A DNA stretch of 64,000 nt. Source: DASCQC01 sp036012865 (lineage in GTDB: Bacteria > Pseudomonadota > Gammaproteobacteria > Comchoanobacterales > Comchoanobacteraceae). The stretch covers positions 62,001 to 126,000 of the forward strand of contig DASCQC010000016.1 of NCBI GenBank assembly GCA_036012865.1, in the 5' to 3' direction. The translations under genes were made by a program, and so were the position numbers. The notes under the pieces were generated by a model, which made no database searches, had not been told where the DNA came from, and saw only the letters and a list, made by a program, of their open reading frames with translations. Below are positions 38,146-48,928 of this stretch, piece by piece (the stretch's first letter is position 1; every line of letters begins with the position of its first letter).

Positions 38146-39294
38146 ATGTATTTTATCGTTCTTTTATTTTTGACCATACTTACCTTAATAGGTTTAGGGT
38201 ATTTTTCACTGGCACATTTAGATGTTGCTATTTTAGTTGGAACGGATGGTTTTAGGTACGATATTAAATTATGGCTATTAGTTTTGATCTCTTTGGCGGT
38301 TGTTGCTGCTATTTACGCTATTATTCAGTGTGTTATTGTTTTTTTCAATCTTCCTAATTATATTAGAACAGCTCATAAAAATCATCGCCTAGGTCGTGCA
38401 GAAAAACTGCGCAATAGTGCGTTGCAGGAATTAAGCTTGGGTTGTTGGGAAGAAGCTGAATATAGTTTTAATAAGGCCTCCAATTATGTTGATTCGGATT
38501 TAGACGGGCTTGTGGCAGCTTCATGTGCTGTACATGCAGGACGTTTTCAACAAGCGAAACAGTATCTCAATCAGATTCAATTGCCTGAGTATGAACGATG
38601 GTTTAGAGATGTTTTAGAATTGGATTGTATGGTTTATTTGGATCATTTGGAATCAGCCTTAGATCGTGGTTTGTATATGGTCAAAGAGACGGGAGAACCT
38701 GCAACAGTTCGTCGGCTGTTGTTAATTTGCTACAAACTAGATCGATGGGACGCTATGTTGGAGCATTTAAATTTAGCAGTTACTTGGTTTAATCGGCATT
38801 TAGATCATGCAGACACCAAGGTCTGGGTACGGTCATTATTAACGACGTTGATAGCTTATCCTGCGGAGTTTAAGCGTACTTATAGGATGTTGAATTTTCA
38901 TTTACAAAAAGACAGTATGGTTGAATCACTCAATGCTAAGTTTATTGGAAAAACGGTGTCTGTGAAAGCCAAACTTGAGTATATAGAGAATATATCTAAG
39001 GGCAAAGTTCAGGCCATTTGGGTTGATAATTATGCTGAAGAAATTATGGATCCTGCTCGAATGCTTAAAGTGGCTTTGGGCTGGCAAGAGAAAGAACCGG
39101 GTATGCCAGAAATCCATCGTTTGATAGCTCGTTGTAATCGAGAGCAGGCTGTATGGGAGGCTGCTTTCCAGCATTACCATAAAGCAATTCAGATCAATAA
39201 AGATTCGTCGGTAGCTTTGGAGTGCCTAGACATGTTGGTGGAAACACAACAATTTTCTAATATCAATGTGATTCTTTCTGAGTTTAAGAGTTAG
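38146..39294 (+). CDS. hemY: HemY-like TPR membrane protein
   Basis: Two N-terminal membrane helices (YFIVLLFLTILTLIGLGYF and LWLLVLISLAVVAAIYAII) with the family's H-RL-RAE-like stretch (HRLGRAEKLRNSAL), then TPR-type helices, with the last repeat near EAAFQHYHKAIQINKDSS. I start at ATG 38146, two bases past the hemX stop. 382 residues is typical. Its last 11 bases overlap fadD on the other strand. Confidence 0.85.
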   Translation: MYFIVLLFLTILTLIGLGYFSLAHLDVAILVGTDGFRYDIKLWLLVLISLAVVAAIYAIIQCVIVFFNLPNYIRTAHKNHRLGRAEKLRNSALQELSLGCWEEAEYSFNKASNYVDSDLDGLVAASCAVHAGRFQQAKQYLNQIQLPEYERWFRDVLELDCMVYLDHLESALDRGLYMVKETGEPATVRRLLLICYKLDRWDAMLEHLNLAVTWFNRHLDHADTKVWVRSLLTTLIAYPAEFKRTYRMLNFHLQKDSMVESLNAKFIGKTVSVKAKLEYIENISKGKVQAIWVDNYAEEIMDPARMLKVALGWQEKEPGMPEIHRLIARCNREQAVWEAAFQHYHKAIQINKDSSVALECLDMLVETQQFSNINVILSEFKS

Positions 39295-40897
39295 GCTGTT
39301 CTCGTAAAACCCTTCTTAACACTTTACCAATATTGGTTTTTGGTAAGGCGTTAACCATTTCTATGTCTTTGGGGACTTTGTAGCCAGTTAAGTAGTTGTG
39401 ACAATGTTCGTCAATACTATCAAGATCGAGTTTGGGTTGAGTGGGCACAATGAAGGCTTTAATGTGTTCATTACCATCTTTATCCTTGACCCCGATTACA
39501 CCAGCTTCAACGATTTCCTCGTGCAGGCTTAAGATATCTTCAATTTCACTGGGATACACATTAAATCCGGACACGATAATAATATCTTTTTTTCGATCGA
39601 TCAGTTTAATAGAGCCATTTTTCAATATTTTGGCAATATCCCCTGTCTTAAAATACCCATCCTTTGTAAAAGATTTTTTGGTTTCATCTTCTCTATTCCA
39701 GTAACCTTGCATCACTTGTGGGCCTTTGACGCAAAGTTCTCCGATAGCTCCTTCTTCAACCTTTTCTCCTGATTCATCCACAATGATAATGTCTGTATTT
39801 GGGACGGGTTTTCCGACATTGGGAGCAAATTCTTTGGTATGCTTGGTTAAGGCAACGACAGGAGAGGTTTCAGATAGGCCATAACCTTGTTGGACGACAC
39901 AGCCGGTAACTTGATGCCATTTTTTTGCTGTTGATGTCAAGGTTGCCATGCCTCCGGATATGGTGGCTCTTAATGAACTAAAATCAATGTTTTTAAATTC
40001 AGGGTGTTGGAGTAATGCATTCATTAATGTATTTAAGATAGGGATTCCTTGTACGGGTCTTTTTTTAAGCAAGTCTATGAGTTTAGGAATGTCTCGAGGG
40101 TTGGTTACTAATAAGTTACACCCGCCGTTTCCCAGCGTGATTAATGAGACAGTCAAAGCAAAGATATGATAAAGAGGCAGGGCAGTTAAGATGGTTGATG
40201 GTTCCTTATAAAGGTCTTTCGGCATAACAGTTTCTGCTTGATGAATATTGGCTAGTAGGTTTCCGTGAGTTAACATAGCCCCTTTTGATACGCCGGTTGT
40301 TCCTCCAGTATATTGTAAAAAGGCAATGTCTTCGACTTTACTATTATGCTCTTGCCATTGGCCTATAGGGGTTTCGAATGAATCCTTTAACCATAGGACT
40401 TTAGGTAATTGGTAAGGCGGAACCATGCGTTTGATATATTTTATAACGGCATTAATAAGCAATCTTTTGGGTTGAGGAAAGCAATCACCTATTTGGCTAA
40501 CAATGATGTTTTTAAGGGCGATGTTAGGGAGTGATTTTTCGAGTGTCAGCGCCATGTTTTCTAGGATGATAATATGTTGAGCCCCTGAATCATTAATCTG
40601 ATGTGTAAGTTCCCTGGGGGTGTATAAGGGGTTGACATTCACAATGGTAGCACCTTGCATTAATGCAGCTAATGTGACGATAGGTTGTTGAAGAACATTG
40701 GGCAGCATGATAGCGACTCGATCACCAGGTTTGACACCTATCTTTGAGAAATAAGCACCAATGTGTCTAGCTTTGTGATAAAACTCATCATAGGTTAAGG
40801 TTGTGCCTAGGTTCTCGTAGGCGATATTATGGGGTTTGTTTTTCACACCCTGATGAATGAACTCGACGAGGTTACTGATATTGTTTTTTGATTCCAT
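39284..40897 (-). CDS. fadD: Long-chain acyl-CoA ligase
   Basis: An AMP-forming adenylating enzyme. The P-loop-like motif YTGGTTGVSKGAMLTH (~192) and the GYGLSETSP motif (~339) are clear, followed by TGDIAKIL and the C-terminal KDIIIVSGFNVYPSEIE with the final KTNIGKVLRR catalytic Lys. 537 residues. It activates fatty acids for beta-oxidation or phospholipid use. It is the only beta-oxidation gene in the window, and is convergent with hemY. Confidence 0.92.
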   Translation of the reverse strand: MESKNNISNLVEFIHQGVKNKPHNIAYENLGTTLTYDEFYHKARHIGAYFSKIGVKPGDRVAIMLPNVLQQPIVTLAALMQGATIVNVNPLYTPRELTHQINDSGAQHIIILENMALTLEKSLPNIALKNIIVSQIGDCFPQPKRLLINAVIKYIKRMVPPYQLPKVLWLKDSFETPIGQWQEHNSKVEDIAFLQYTGGTTGVSKGAMLTHGNLLANIHQAETVMPKDLYKEPSTILTALPLYHIFALTVSLITLGNGGCNLLVTNPRDIPKLIDLLKKRPVQGIPILNTLMNALLQHPEFKNIDFSSLRATISGGMATLTSTAKKWHQVTGCVVQQGYGLSETSPVVALTKHTKEFAPNVGKPVPNTDIIIVDESGEKVEEGAIGELCVKGPQVMQGYWNREDETKKSFTKDGYFKTGDIAKILKNGSIKLIDRKKDIIIVSGFNVYPSEIEDILSLHEEIVEAGVIGVKDKDGNEHIKAFIVPTQPKLDLDSIDEHCHNYLTGYKVPKDIEMVNALPKTNIGKVLRRVLREQPNS

Positions 40898-40967
40898 AAT
40901 TCATGCTCCTAACTGGGTGTGATAAGTATAGGACATAATATGGGAAATTTCTGAGTTAGATGAAATA

Positions 40968-41657
40968 TTAGGTTGAAGAGTCTTTTTTTGAAGGAGGTGA
41001 CCAAGGGGTAACAAGTTTTCGGGTTTGAATGGATTGTGCTCCTAGAAGGTCTTCTATTATTGATTTTAATATTATTTTTGATGACTTTAGTTCTTGTTGA
41101 GTACGTATCTTACGAGCAATAAGAGCCTGGATGTGTTCTTTAGGAATGCCTTGTTGATTGGCGGGGCAAAGACCCTTGGTGGGGTAATATTGGAAGTGAG
41201 AGACATGATCTGCCAGCGATGTTGGAAGGCCATAGCCTAAGGATTGTATCAGGGAAAGTTCAAAATACCTTAAGGAGCATTCATCTTCTTTTTGGGTTAA
41301 GGAGTTTAGGCATTTTTCATAGGCTGTGAATACACTTTGATACGGGTCATAAACGGGAATTAGTTTGCAAATGAGTTCATTAAGATAAAGCCCCCAAAGT
41401 AGTTGCTTTCCTATAAGAGGGGGTCGCACGGTTTTGATCTCTATACTTATTATTTGTTTTAAGTCGCCTTTGCCTTTCCAGGTACAAATAATGGGTATGT
41501 ATAGTTGGTATAATGATCTTTTTGTGTTTTTATGAATCCCATGAACAACGGCGTTTAAACGACCGTATTGATAAGTAAATATGTTGATAAGTCCGCTGTG
41601 TTCTCGGTAGGGTCGTAAATGCAATACGTACCCACGATCAGTGAAGGTTGATTTCAT
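40968..41657 (-). CDS. recO: DNA repair protein RecO
   Basis: Loads RecA onto SSB-coated gaps in the RecFOR pathway. The N-terminal OB-fold part begins GYVLHLRPYREHSGLINIFTYQYGRLN, followed by the helical domain with LSLIQSLGYGL (~131). The zinc-type cysteines of some RecO proteins are not evident. 229 residues. It follows the flippase gene with a four-base overlap. Confidence 0.9.
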   Translation of the reverse strand: MKSTFTDRGYVLHLRPYREHSGLINIFTYQYGRLNAVVHGIHKNTKRSLYQLYIPIICTWKGKGDLKQIISIEIKTVRPPLIGKQLLWGLYLNELICKLIPVYDPYQSVFTAYEKCLNSLTQKEDECSLRYFELSLIQSLGYGLPTSLADHVSHFQYYPTKGLCPANQQGIPKEHIQALIARKIRTQQELKSSKIILKSIIEDLLGAQSIQTRKLVTPWSPPSKKDSST

Positions 41658-42949
41658 ACAATTTTATAAAGTCTCAAATTCGTTGACGAGTGTAGTTTAA
41701 TATAGGCAAAAAAGCCTAAGGTTGCGGCAGGAATACCATCGGCCAGTACAGCCCCTAATAAATGGTACTTAGGAATGAGTATATAGCTTAAAATCCCGAT
41801 GGACAATACACGTAAAAATATGGCTTTGGATAACCATTTTTGATGACCTGAATAAGCAATAATATCCAAGCATTGTCTAAAAAATACATAAATACCAAAG
41901 AGGACTGCGGCTAAAATAAGCTCTTTTTGGGCGATAACAAATTGTGGGCCAAACCATAAGAGAAGGTTGTTGCCGAATGCTAGACAACACCCTACAATCA
42001 AAATAATACAAAAAATGCGAACAATCTGGCAGCGATTAAGCATCAACTGTAATGTCCTTTCTACCGGTTTTTTCGGGTTATGAGGTGATATTAGGGGCCT
42101 TAAGAAAAACTCTATGGGCTCAGTGATAACATAATAGCTGTATGTGATCGTGGATATAGCAGCAAAATAGCCAACAATAACCTCATTAGGGCTGAATATT
42201 TCTAAAGAAGCCATGGCAATTGTTTTGGTAGAAATCAGTAAGATGGAGACGAGCCAAGTGGTGCGACTGAAGCTATACCAGTAGCTAGATTCATCTTTAG
42301 GCTTAGTTTTAAAAATACGTTTAAGTGGAGAAATGGCCATACTCCATTGAAGAATAACAACTAAAAATAAGGATGTGCCAAAAAGATAAAGGACAATGTT
42401 TTCAGTAAGGCTAATGCCTAGCGCTAGGGTTGAAACAGTAATGATATAGTATATAAAGGGCATGGAAAATTCAGTTGGTATCATTGATTTTGCATAATCT
42501 TTTCGATATAGGTGGAATAGTTTCCCTAATTTAAAGAGGGCATAGAGGGGGACTAAAAACAGTATTAAATAGCCCGGGTGATCAAGGTTGATTGTTGGCC
42601 ACTGGGTCAACTCTAAATAGCTAATGACTTGAATAGCGCTAGCCAGAATAAGTGTAATTAAGCTGCCAGCTATGAAGATATCTCTTAGCCAAAGTAAATA
42701 GCCATGAGCTTTGTTGGGGCTTTTTTCATTTTTATAGCGTGAGAGAAAGTAGACTAGGTTGTAATCTTGTCCAAATAAAACAATGCTGTTAGCCAGAAAA
42801 AGCACCCTAATAGCAAGTTTAAAATTACCAAATGCCCCAGCTCCAATAGAGGTCGCAATGAGGGTATCAACAAAATACTTAATAATATAGCCAATCAAGG
42901 TAATGGCTAATACCATTAACATACTGAGAAGGAGTTGACGTTGCTTCAT
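41654..42949 (-). CDS. Wzx-like MOP-superfamily flippase
   Basis: A polytopic protein with about twelve to fourteen hydrophobic segments, of the polysaccharide flippase (MOP) superfamily: the opening ITLIGYIIKYFVDTLIATSIGAGAFGNF and the mid-protein GYFAAISTITYSYYVITEPIEFFLRPLIS are typical. 431 residues. It probably moves a lipid-linked sugar across the inner membrane. It sits between era and recO with four-base overlaps on both sides, an unusual place for such a gene, since era is commonly followed directly by recO. Confidence 0.85.
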   Translation of the reverse strand: MKQRQLLLSMLMVLAITLIGYIIKYFVDTLIATSIGAGAFGNFKLAIRVLFLANSIVLFGQDYNLVYFLSRYKNEKSPNKAHGYLLWLRDIFIAGSLITLILASAIQVISYLELTQWPTINLDHPGYLILFLVPLYALFKLGKLFHLYRKDYAKSMIPTEFSMPFIYYIITVSTLALGISLTENIVLYLFGTSLFLVVILQWSMAISPLKRIFKTKPKDESSYWYSFSRTTWLVSILLISTKTIAMASLEIFSPNEVIVGYFAAISTITYSYYVITEPIEFFLRPLISPHNPKKPVERTLQLMLNRCQIVRIFCIILIVGCCLAFGNNLLLWFGPQFVIAQKELILAAVLFGIYVFFRQCLDIIAYSGHQKWLSKAIFLRVLSIGILSYILIPKYHLLGAVLADGIPAATLGFFAYIKLHSSTNLRLYKIV

Positions 42950-43797
42950 AATGTAACCTTTTGAATATGTAGTCTAAGGTCAATGGCTTTATTCCAAATA
43001 GACTGCAACTCTAAACGTGAAGATTGACCAATTTTTTTTATCATTTGTCCTTTGTTGCCAATTAAAATCTTTTTTTGACTGGCTGTTTTTACTTGAATGG
43101 CAGCATGGATGTAACATTGGTGAGGTTCTTGGGTTAGTGTTGTTAATTTTACGGTAGTTTGGTAGGGAAGTTCTCGATTAAGATTGAGCAGGATGTGTTT
43201 GCGTATAATTTCAGTAATTTGCTGTTCATCCGTGAGTGTCGTGGTGCGTTTGTCATCTGCGGGATAAATGAAAGGAGCCTGTGGAAGGCTTTCTTTTAAC
43301 GTTTGTAAAAGCGTGTCGGTGTTTTCTTTGGTTCTAGCTGATACGGGAATAATGCTGACAATATTGAGCATCTTTTCCAAGGCGTTTATTTTGGGGAGTA
43401 ATTGGGAAAATGATTTGATTTGATCAACCTTATTGAAGACGACAATGCAAGGTTTACCTTCTTTGCTTACAAGCTCAGTAATCCGGTCATCTTCATGAGT
43501 CCATCGGCGAGCTTCGAACATTAAGATGATAATGTGGGCATCAAAAATGGCTCGATGAGCCTGTTGGTTCATGGATCTGTTTTTATGGTTGTAGATCTTC
43601 TTATGCAGCCCTGGGGTATCAATAAATACCATTTGATAAGGAGGTTCTGTTAGAATGCCCTTAATTTGAATTTCTGTTGTTTGTGGTTTTGCTGTAACGA
43701 TGGAAATGGACTTTTGTAATAATGTGTTCAATAAGGTTGATTTCCCCACGTTTGGACGGCCTATGAGAGCGATGTTGCCGGCGTATTCATGAGTCAT
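42946..43797 (-). CDS. era: GTPase Era
   Basis: Ribosome-maturation GTPase for 16S rRNA. G1 is IGRPNVGKST, G3 DTPG and G4 FNKVDQ. The C-terminal KH domain is seen in ILIGNKGQMIKKIGQSSR (~244). I start at MTHEYAGNIAL, ATG 43797, because the reading from 43863 lies inside rnc. 283 residues. It overlaps rnc by 11 bases. Confidence 0.93.
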   Translation of the reverse strand: MTHEYAGNIALIGRPNVGKSTLLNTLLQKSISIVTAKPQTTEIQIKGILTEPPYQMVFIDTPGLHKKIYNHKNRSMNQQAHRAIFDAHIIILMFEARRWTHEDDRITELVSKEGKPCIVVFNKVDQIKSFSQLLPKINALEKMLNIVSIIPVSARTKENTDTLLQTLKESLPQAPFIYPADDKRTTTLTDEQQITEIIRKHILLNLNRELPYQTTVKLTTLTQEPHQCYIHAAIQVKTASQKKILIGNKGQMIKKIGQSSRLELQSIWNKAIDLRLHIQKVTL

Positions 43798-44437
43798 GGT
43801 TGTTCTCAATGAGATGGAGCATGTTTTCTGCAGCGGATTGTTCCGCATCTTTTTTATTGACACCCTTACCTGTGGTTGTTAATTGGTGTTCATTGATGTT
43901 ACAACATACGGTAAAGTAGGGAGCGTGATCTGGCCCATCTTGTTGTTGAATTGAGTAGAGGGGTAATTGAAGTTTATTGAGTTGACACCATTCTTGCAGT
44001 TTCGATTTATGATCTTTGAGTGCTTTCTCATCGATTGTTTGAAAGGCCTCTTCTATCCATGGCAACACAGTTTTTTGACAGGCTTCTAAGCTCCCATCTT
44101 GATAAATTGCGCCAATAATGGCTTCGACTGCATTGGCTAGGCGGTGTTGATCTCTTTGACCTCCTTGTTTTGGTCCAATAACAAGGTGTTCGCGAACGTT
44201 AATCTTTTGAGCAATGTTATACAGAGTTTCTCGATTGGCTAATTTAGATCGGGCTTGAGAGAGAAACCCTTCATCTTGGTTGGGGTACTTTGCATAAAGC
44301 CAGGTTGTAATGATAAAATTTAATATGGAGTCACCTAAAAATTCTAGCCGCTCATTGTTTTCTTGGCTGCTACTTGAGTGTGTCAGTGCAAGAGATAGTA
44401 GTTTGGGGTTGTTGAATTGGTAGTTGATTTTAATCAT
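43787..44437 (-). CDS. rnc: Ribonuclease III
   Basis: Cuts double-stranded RNA in rRNA and mRNA processing. The signature NNERLEFLGDSILNFI (~34) and the second active-site region EAIIGAIYQDGSLE (~103) with the catalytic acids are present. The dsRNA-binding domain closes the protein (KSKLQEWCQ...AEQSAAENML). I start at ATG 44437, which overlaps the lepB stop by one base; 216 residues. Confidence 0.95.
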   Translation of the reverse strand: MIKINYQFNNPKLLSLALTHSSSSQENNERLEFLGDSILNFIITTWLYAKYPNQDEGFLSQARSKLANRETLYNIAQKINVREHLVIGPKQGGQRDQHRLANAVEAIIGAIYQDGSLEACQKTVLPWIEEAFQTIDEKALKDHKSKLQEWCQLNKLQLPLYSIQQQDGPDHAPYFTVCCNINEHQLTTTGKGVNKKDAEQSAAENMLHLIENNHDS

Positions 44438-45360
44438 TATAGTCTTAAGCCAATGCGGTTCCAGTGGATCGTCCAATGGAAAGCATCCCAGTTCATGATA
44501 ACCATAACAGCCTTCCCAATAAGATCTTTTTCTGGGACAGTTCCCCAGGCTCTTGAATCACCACTGTTATCTCTGTTATCACCCATCATAAAGTAGTGTC
44601 CTTCAGGTATTTTTGTGGTGAGATTAGGGTAGTGGTCTTCGTAAGGGTTTAAAAATATGTCATGGTTTTTACCATTGAGTTTTTCAGAAACTCTGATCAC
44701 TGGCAGGGGGGTTGGTAGGTTATAACGATCAATATCAGTTCCGATAAATTCTTGAGGAACCAGTTTTCCATCAATGAATATCTTTTTATCTTTATAGGTA
44801 ATGGTTTCTCCAGGCAGTCCGATGACCCGCTTGACAAAAATTTGATAAGGGTCATGGGGGGGTCTAAAAACGACAATATCCCCTCGCTTGGGGTGGCTAA
44901 CTTTAAGAAGTTTTTTGTGTAAGACGGGCAGACGTAAACCATAGATATATTGATTGACGGCCAAGAAATCTCCGGGCATAACTGTGGGCTCTAAAGACCC
45001 AGTAGGAACTCGATAAGGCTGAATAACAAACGAACGAATAATCCAAATAACGAGAACAATCCAAATAAAAGATCTTGCAAAATCAACAATTTCTGTGGGC
45101 TCTTGTTGGTGTCTATGTCGGGTTTTTTCTAAAAGGGTACGATCAAGGGTGGCAACAACCAATAAAAATAGTGTAAAGGTTGTTAAAAAGAGTTCAACAC
45201 CTGCATACGTAATGATAGTTAGACAGGTTGAAAAAACAGTGACTCTATGAATTTGCATCAACCAGTTAGGGTCTTTACGTTCATGGGAACATTTCATAAA
45301 TCCCCAACAACTTGTCGCAAAAGATGTGGCTGCAACATAAGGTAGAATAATATGTAACAT
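44437..45360 (-). CDS. lepB: Signal peptidase I
   Basis: Removes export signals at the periplasmic face. Two to three N-terminal hydrophobic segments precede the catalytic Ser motif VPTGSLEPT (~120), where most relatives read PSGSMxPT. The catalytic Lys lies in VKRVIGLPG (~177) and the conserved GDNRDNSGDSRAWG near 258. 307 residues. It begins a tight minus-strand block lepB-rnc-era-flippase-recO. Confidence 0.94.
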   Translation of the reverse strand: MLHIILPYVAATSFATSCWGFMKCSHERKDPNWLMQIHRVTVFSTCLTIITYAGVELFLTTFTLFLLVVATLDRTLLEKTRHRHQQEPTEIVDFARSFIWIVLVIWIIRSFVIQPYRVPTGSLEPTVMPGDFLAVNQYIYGLRLPVLHKKLLKVSHPKRGDIVVFRPPHDPYQIFVKRVIGLPGETITYKDKKIFIDGKLVPQEFIGTDIDRYNLPTPLPVIRVSEKLNGKNHDIFLNPYEDHYPNLTTKIPEGHYFMMGDNRDNSGDSRAWGTVPEKDLIGKAVMVIMNWDAFHWTIHWNRIGLRL

Positions 45361-45427
45361 AACTTATCCCGAATATAGTTTAGTTAAGGGTATCATATGA
45401 GCCCGGTTAGGCAAAGCCAAATAAGCA

Positions 45428-47221
45428 TTAATCATCCTTCATTTTCAACACGGCTAAAAAGGCATCTTGAGGGATACTAACCCGACCAACCTGCTTCATG
45501 CGCTTTTTTCCTGCTTTTTGTTTTTCAAGTAATTTTCTTTTTCTTGAGATGTCTCCACCATAACATTTTGCTGTTACATTTTTGCGCAGTGCGCTAATGG
45601 TTTCTCTTGCTATAATTTTAGACCCAATAGCGGCTTGAATGGCAATGGGAAACATTTGTCTTGGGATGAGCTCTTTGAGTTGTTTACATAGTTTACGACC
45701 AAAGGGGTACGCTCTGGTTTTATGCACGATATTGGATAAAGCATCAACCTTCTCTCCATTGATCAAGATATCAAGCTTTGAAAGTTCGGCCTGTTCGAAC
45801 TCGTGAAAGTGATAATCCAGGGATGCATACCCACGGGTAGAGGATTTTAATTTATCGAAAAAATCGAGAATAATCTCATTCATTGGCATTCGATAAGTCA
45901 GTGATACTTGTGACCCGGTATAATGCATGGATTGTTGAATGCCTCTTTTTTCGACGCATAAGGTAATCACCTCACCAACATGGTCTTGGGGGGTTAGAAT
46001 ATTGGCTAATGCAATGGGTTCTTTCCATACTTTTATTTGATTGGTAGGGGGGAGCTTGGATGGGCTATCCACATAGGAAACTTCTCCTTTGGTGGATTCT
46101 ATTTGGTAGATAACGGTCGGTGTGGATGTTAGGATATTAAGGCTGTACTCACGTTCAAGACGTTCTTGAATGATTTCCATATGAAGTAAGCCGAGAAACC
46201 CGCAACGAAAACCATGCCCCAATGCTTGTGAGTTTTCAGGTTCAAAAAACAATGAGGAGTCATTGAGTTTTAATTTTTCTAAAGCCTCCCTAAAAGCTTG
46301 ATAGTCTTCGGAAGAAGTGGGAAACATACCTGCATACACTTGAGGGGTGGCCTTATCAAAACCAGGCAAGGATTGTAAACAAGCCTGATGTGTGTGTGTA
46401 ATGGTATCTCCAACAGGTGCTCCATGGATGTCTTTTATTGCGGCAATGCAAAAGCCAACTTCACCGGTGTTAAGTTGGGGGAGGTTGTTAAGTTTTGGCG
46501 AAAATGTGCCAACAGAGTCGACGGTGTAATGCAACCCTGTGGAGAAGATTTTTATTTTATCACCTTTCCTTAAGGTGCCATTCATGATGCGAATTAAAGA
46601 AACAACGCCCAGATAGTTATCAAACCAAGAGTCAATAATTAAGGCTTGGAGAGGTTCATCAGGTTGTCCTTCAGGGGGGGGGATTTCTTTGACGAGTTGT
46701 TCTAATAAATCTTCAATACCTTGGCCGGTTTTGCCGCTAACCGCTAGAGCTTGTTCGGCTGGAATACCAATGATATTTTCAATTTCATTTTTAACGCGTT
46801 CAGGGTTGGCTTGAGGAAGGTCAATTTTATTCAGAACAGGTAGAATCGTTAGGTCTTGGTCAATAGCGGAATAACATACAGCGACGGTTTGAGCTTCAAC
46901 CCCTTGGGCTGCGTCAACCACTAGCAGGGCACCTTCACAGGCAAAGAGTGACCGGGATACTTCATAAGCAAAATCAACGTGGCCTGGGGTATCAATAAAA
47001 TTAAGCTGGTATTCTATGCCGTCTTTGGCTTGGTAGTGTAGGGTGACACTTTGGGCTTTAATGGTGATGCCTCGTTCACGTTCAAGATCCATTCCATCCA
47101 GGACTTGTTCTTGCATTTCCCGTTCTGATAGCCCGCCACAGTGCTGGATCAGGCGGTCAGAAATCGTGGATTTACCATGGTCAATGTGTGCAATGATTGA
47201 AAAGTTTCGAATGTTTTTCAT
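45428..47221 (-). CDS. lepA: Elongation factor 4
   Basis: A ribosome back-translocase-type GTPase. Motifs: [28 protein letters not shown] and NKIDLP, followed by the LepA-specific C-terminal domain with [24 protein letters not shown]. 597 residues, as expected. lepB follows after a 67-base gap, the usual order in this group. Confidence 0.97.
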   Translation of the reverse strand: MKNIRNFSIIAHIDHGKSTISDRLIQHCGGLSEREMQEQVLDGMDLERERGITIKAQSVTLHYQAKDGIEYQLNFIDTPGHVDFAYEVSRSLFACEGALLVVDAAQGVEAQTVAVCYSAIDQDLTILPVLNKIDLPQANPERVKNEIENIIGIPAEQALAVSGKTGQGIEDLLEQLVKEIPPPEGQPDEPLQALIIDSWFDNYLGVVSLIRIMNGTLRKGDKIKIFSTGLHYTVDSVGTFSPKLNNLPQLNTGEVGFCIAAIKDIHGAPVGDTITHTHQACLQSLPGFDKATPQVYAGMFPTSSEDYQAFREALEKLKLNDSSLFFEPENSQALGHGFRCGFLGLLHMEIIQERLEREYSLNILTSTPTVIYQIESTKGEVSYVDSPSKLPPTNQIKVWKEPIALANILTPQDHVGEVITLCVEKRGIQQSMHYTGSQVSLTYRMPMNEIILDFFDKLKSSTRGYASLDYHFHEFEQAELSKLDILINGEKVDALSNIVHKTRAYPFGRKLCKQLKELIPRQMFPIAIQAAIGSKIIARETISALRKNVTAKCYGGDISRKRKLLEKQKAGKKRMKQVGRVSIPQDAFLAVLKMKDD

Positions 47222-47541
47222 AGGTTCACTTTATCTCGAGGAACTATCATATCAAAAAAATTAATAAATATAAATATTTAATAAAATTAAATAACTATAT
47301 TTAGGTCAGGTCTGATGCAATGAGTGACGGTATTGATTTTGACATAAACGGTGATAATTAAAAACTGTTAAAAGAAATTTAGCTAAAATTAATGAGGGTT
47401 TTACGTTAACTTTTTATGGTTGACCAGGTTATTTGATCCGCTTATTTTGACGATCATGGTGTACAATTTAGTTGCCTCGTTGAGAGTATTACTCAGATTA
47501 GCTTACTATGGGATGGGGGCTGTGAAGGTTCAACTAACTCA
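47222..47541. other. Intergenic region upstream of lepA
   Basis: 320 bp, strongly AT-rich at 47260-47310, between the end of trkA and the start of lepA on the same strand. It should contain the lepA promoter. I see no terminator, small RNA or ORF that I would support. Confidence 0.5.
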
Positions 47542-48876
47542 TTAGGTAAATAGATTTTCTAGTTTCATCACTGCAGAAGCATTTTCCACAAGTAAGATAA
47601 GGATATCATGGGTTTGATATTGGTCGAGCTCTTCAATCACTAGCGGTTTGTTATCTCGAATAATTCCACATAACTTTATTTCAGAGGGTAGGTAGGGTTT
47701 TTCTAGAAAAAAGCAATCAGGAACTAGGCTTACTTCAATGACTTCCATGTTGCCTTTTGCCAAAGCATGGACACTTAAGAAATTGCCTCGATGGATATGA
47801 GTAAAAATATCATTGATAACGACTTGATGGGGAACAATGAGTACATCTAAATCATTGTTGGTAAAAATATCCAGATAGTCTAGTCTATTAACCAGAGTGA
47901 TAACGTTTTTAGCACCTAAATGTTTAGCTTGTAATGAACTTATTAAGTTATCTTCATCATCATGGGTCATGGCACAAAATAGATCGGTGTTTTCAATGTT
48001 TTCATTCACCAGTAAATCTTTGTCGGTAGCATCGCCATGTAAAATAGTCAGGTCTGGAAATTGATGAGCGAGCTGAAAGCAGCGCTGACGATTATTTTCA
48101 ATTAACTTGACCCTAAAGTCAGACGATAGGTTTTTGGCCAACAGGCTTCCATTTTGACCGCCACCCCCAATAATCACACTGTGAGAGGCTAATGCTTGAG
48201 GGTAAAAAACCTTTAGCATGGAGTCTAGCTGAGTGTGTTCACAGATAAAATACACCGTGTCATTTTTGTGTAAAACAAAGTCATCTGTGAGGGTTTGTTG
48301 GGTGCCTTGTCGAAATAAGGCAATGATGGCAGCAGTTTCCGAAGGAAAATAAGAAATTAATTGTTGGGACATGAGAGAGGAAGCTTCAGATTCTTCTTGT
48401 ATTTTGACACTAGCAATAACAAGTTGAGGGTTTTGAAACCTTAGGACTTGTTGCGACCCAGGGTGATCAATACATTCACGAATTAAGTTCATGACTAATC
48501 GTTCTGTGTTGATAAATATATCAATAGGGAGGTCTTTGTCTCCGAAAAGCTCATTTCTAACGAGGTAATGAGGTGAACTGATACGTGCTATTTTTTTCTT
48601 CACTTTGAATAGGGTGTGAGCGATTTGACAAGCTATCATATTAATTTCATCTTTATCACTGACAGCAATAATAATATCTGCATTTTCAGCATTAGCTTCT
48701 TTGAGGGTTTCCGGGTATGAGGGTTGACCTAGGACGGTTCGAATGTCGTATTTCTCTTGTAATTTAGTAAGTTTTTGCTTTTGATTGTCAACCACAGTAA
48801 CGTCATATTGTTCCTGTGATAGTTGACGAGCCAGTGTTGATCCAATCGTGGAGCATCCGAGAATAAGTATGTTCAT
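47542..48876 (-). CDS. trkA: Trk potassium uptake regulator TrkA
   Basis: Cytoplasmic nucleotide-binding gate of TrkH. Two RCK units can be seen, each opening with a Rossmann glycine loop: GCSTIGSTLARQL (N terminus) and GGGQNGSLLAKNL (~230). Each is followed by an acidic ribose-binding position (VVDN, LIENN). 444 residues fits. It lies about 36 kb from trkH in this window. Confidence 0.93.
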   Translation of the reverse strand: MNILILGCSTIGSTLARQLSQEQYDVTVVDNQKQKLTKLQEKYDIRTVLGQPSYPETLKEANAENADIIIAVSDKDEINMIACQIAHTLFKVKKKIARISSPHYLVRNELFGDKDLPIDIFINTERLVMNLIRECIDHPGSQQVLRFQNPQLVIASVKIQEESEASSLMSQQLISYFPSETAAIIALFRQGTQQTLTDDFVLHKNDTVYFICEHTQLDSMLKVFYPQALASHSVIIGGGGQNGSLLAKNLSSDFRVKLIENNRQRCFQLAHQFPDLTILHGDATDKDLLVNENIENTDLFCAMTHDDEDNLISSLQAKHLGAKNVITLVNRLDYLDIFTNNDLDVLIVPHQVVINDIFTHIHRGNFLSVHALAKGNMEVIEVSLVPDCFFLEKPYLPSEIKLCGIIRDNKPLVIEELDQYQTHDILILLVENASAVMKLENLFT

Positions 48877-48928
48877 AAGCTTCCTTTGCTGTTTCTATTA
48901 TCACACTATATGGGTCTATAATCAATGA

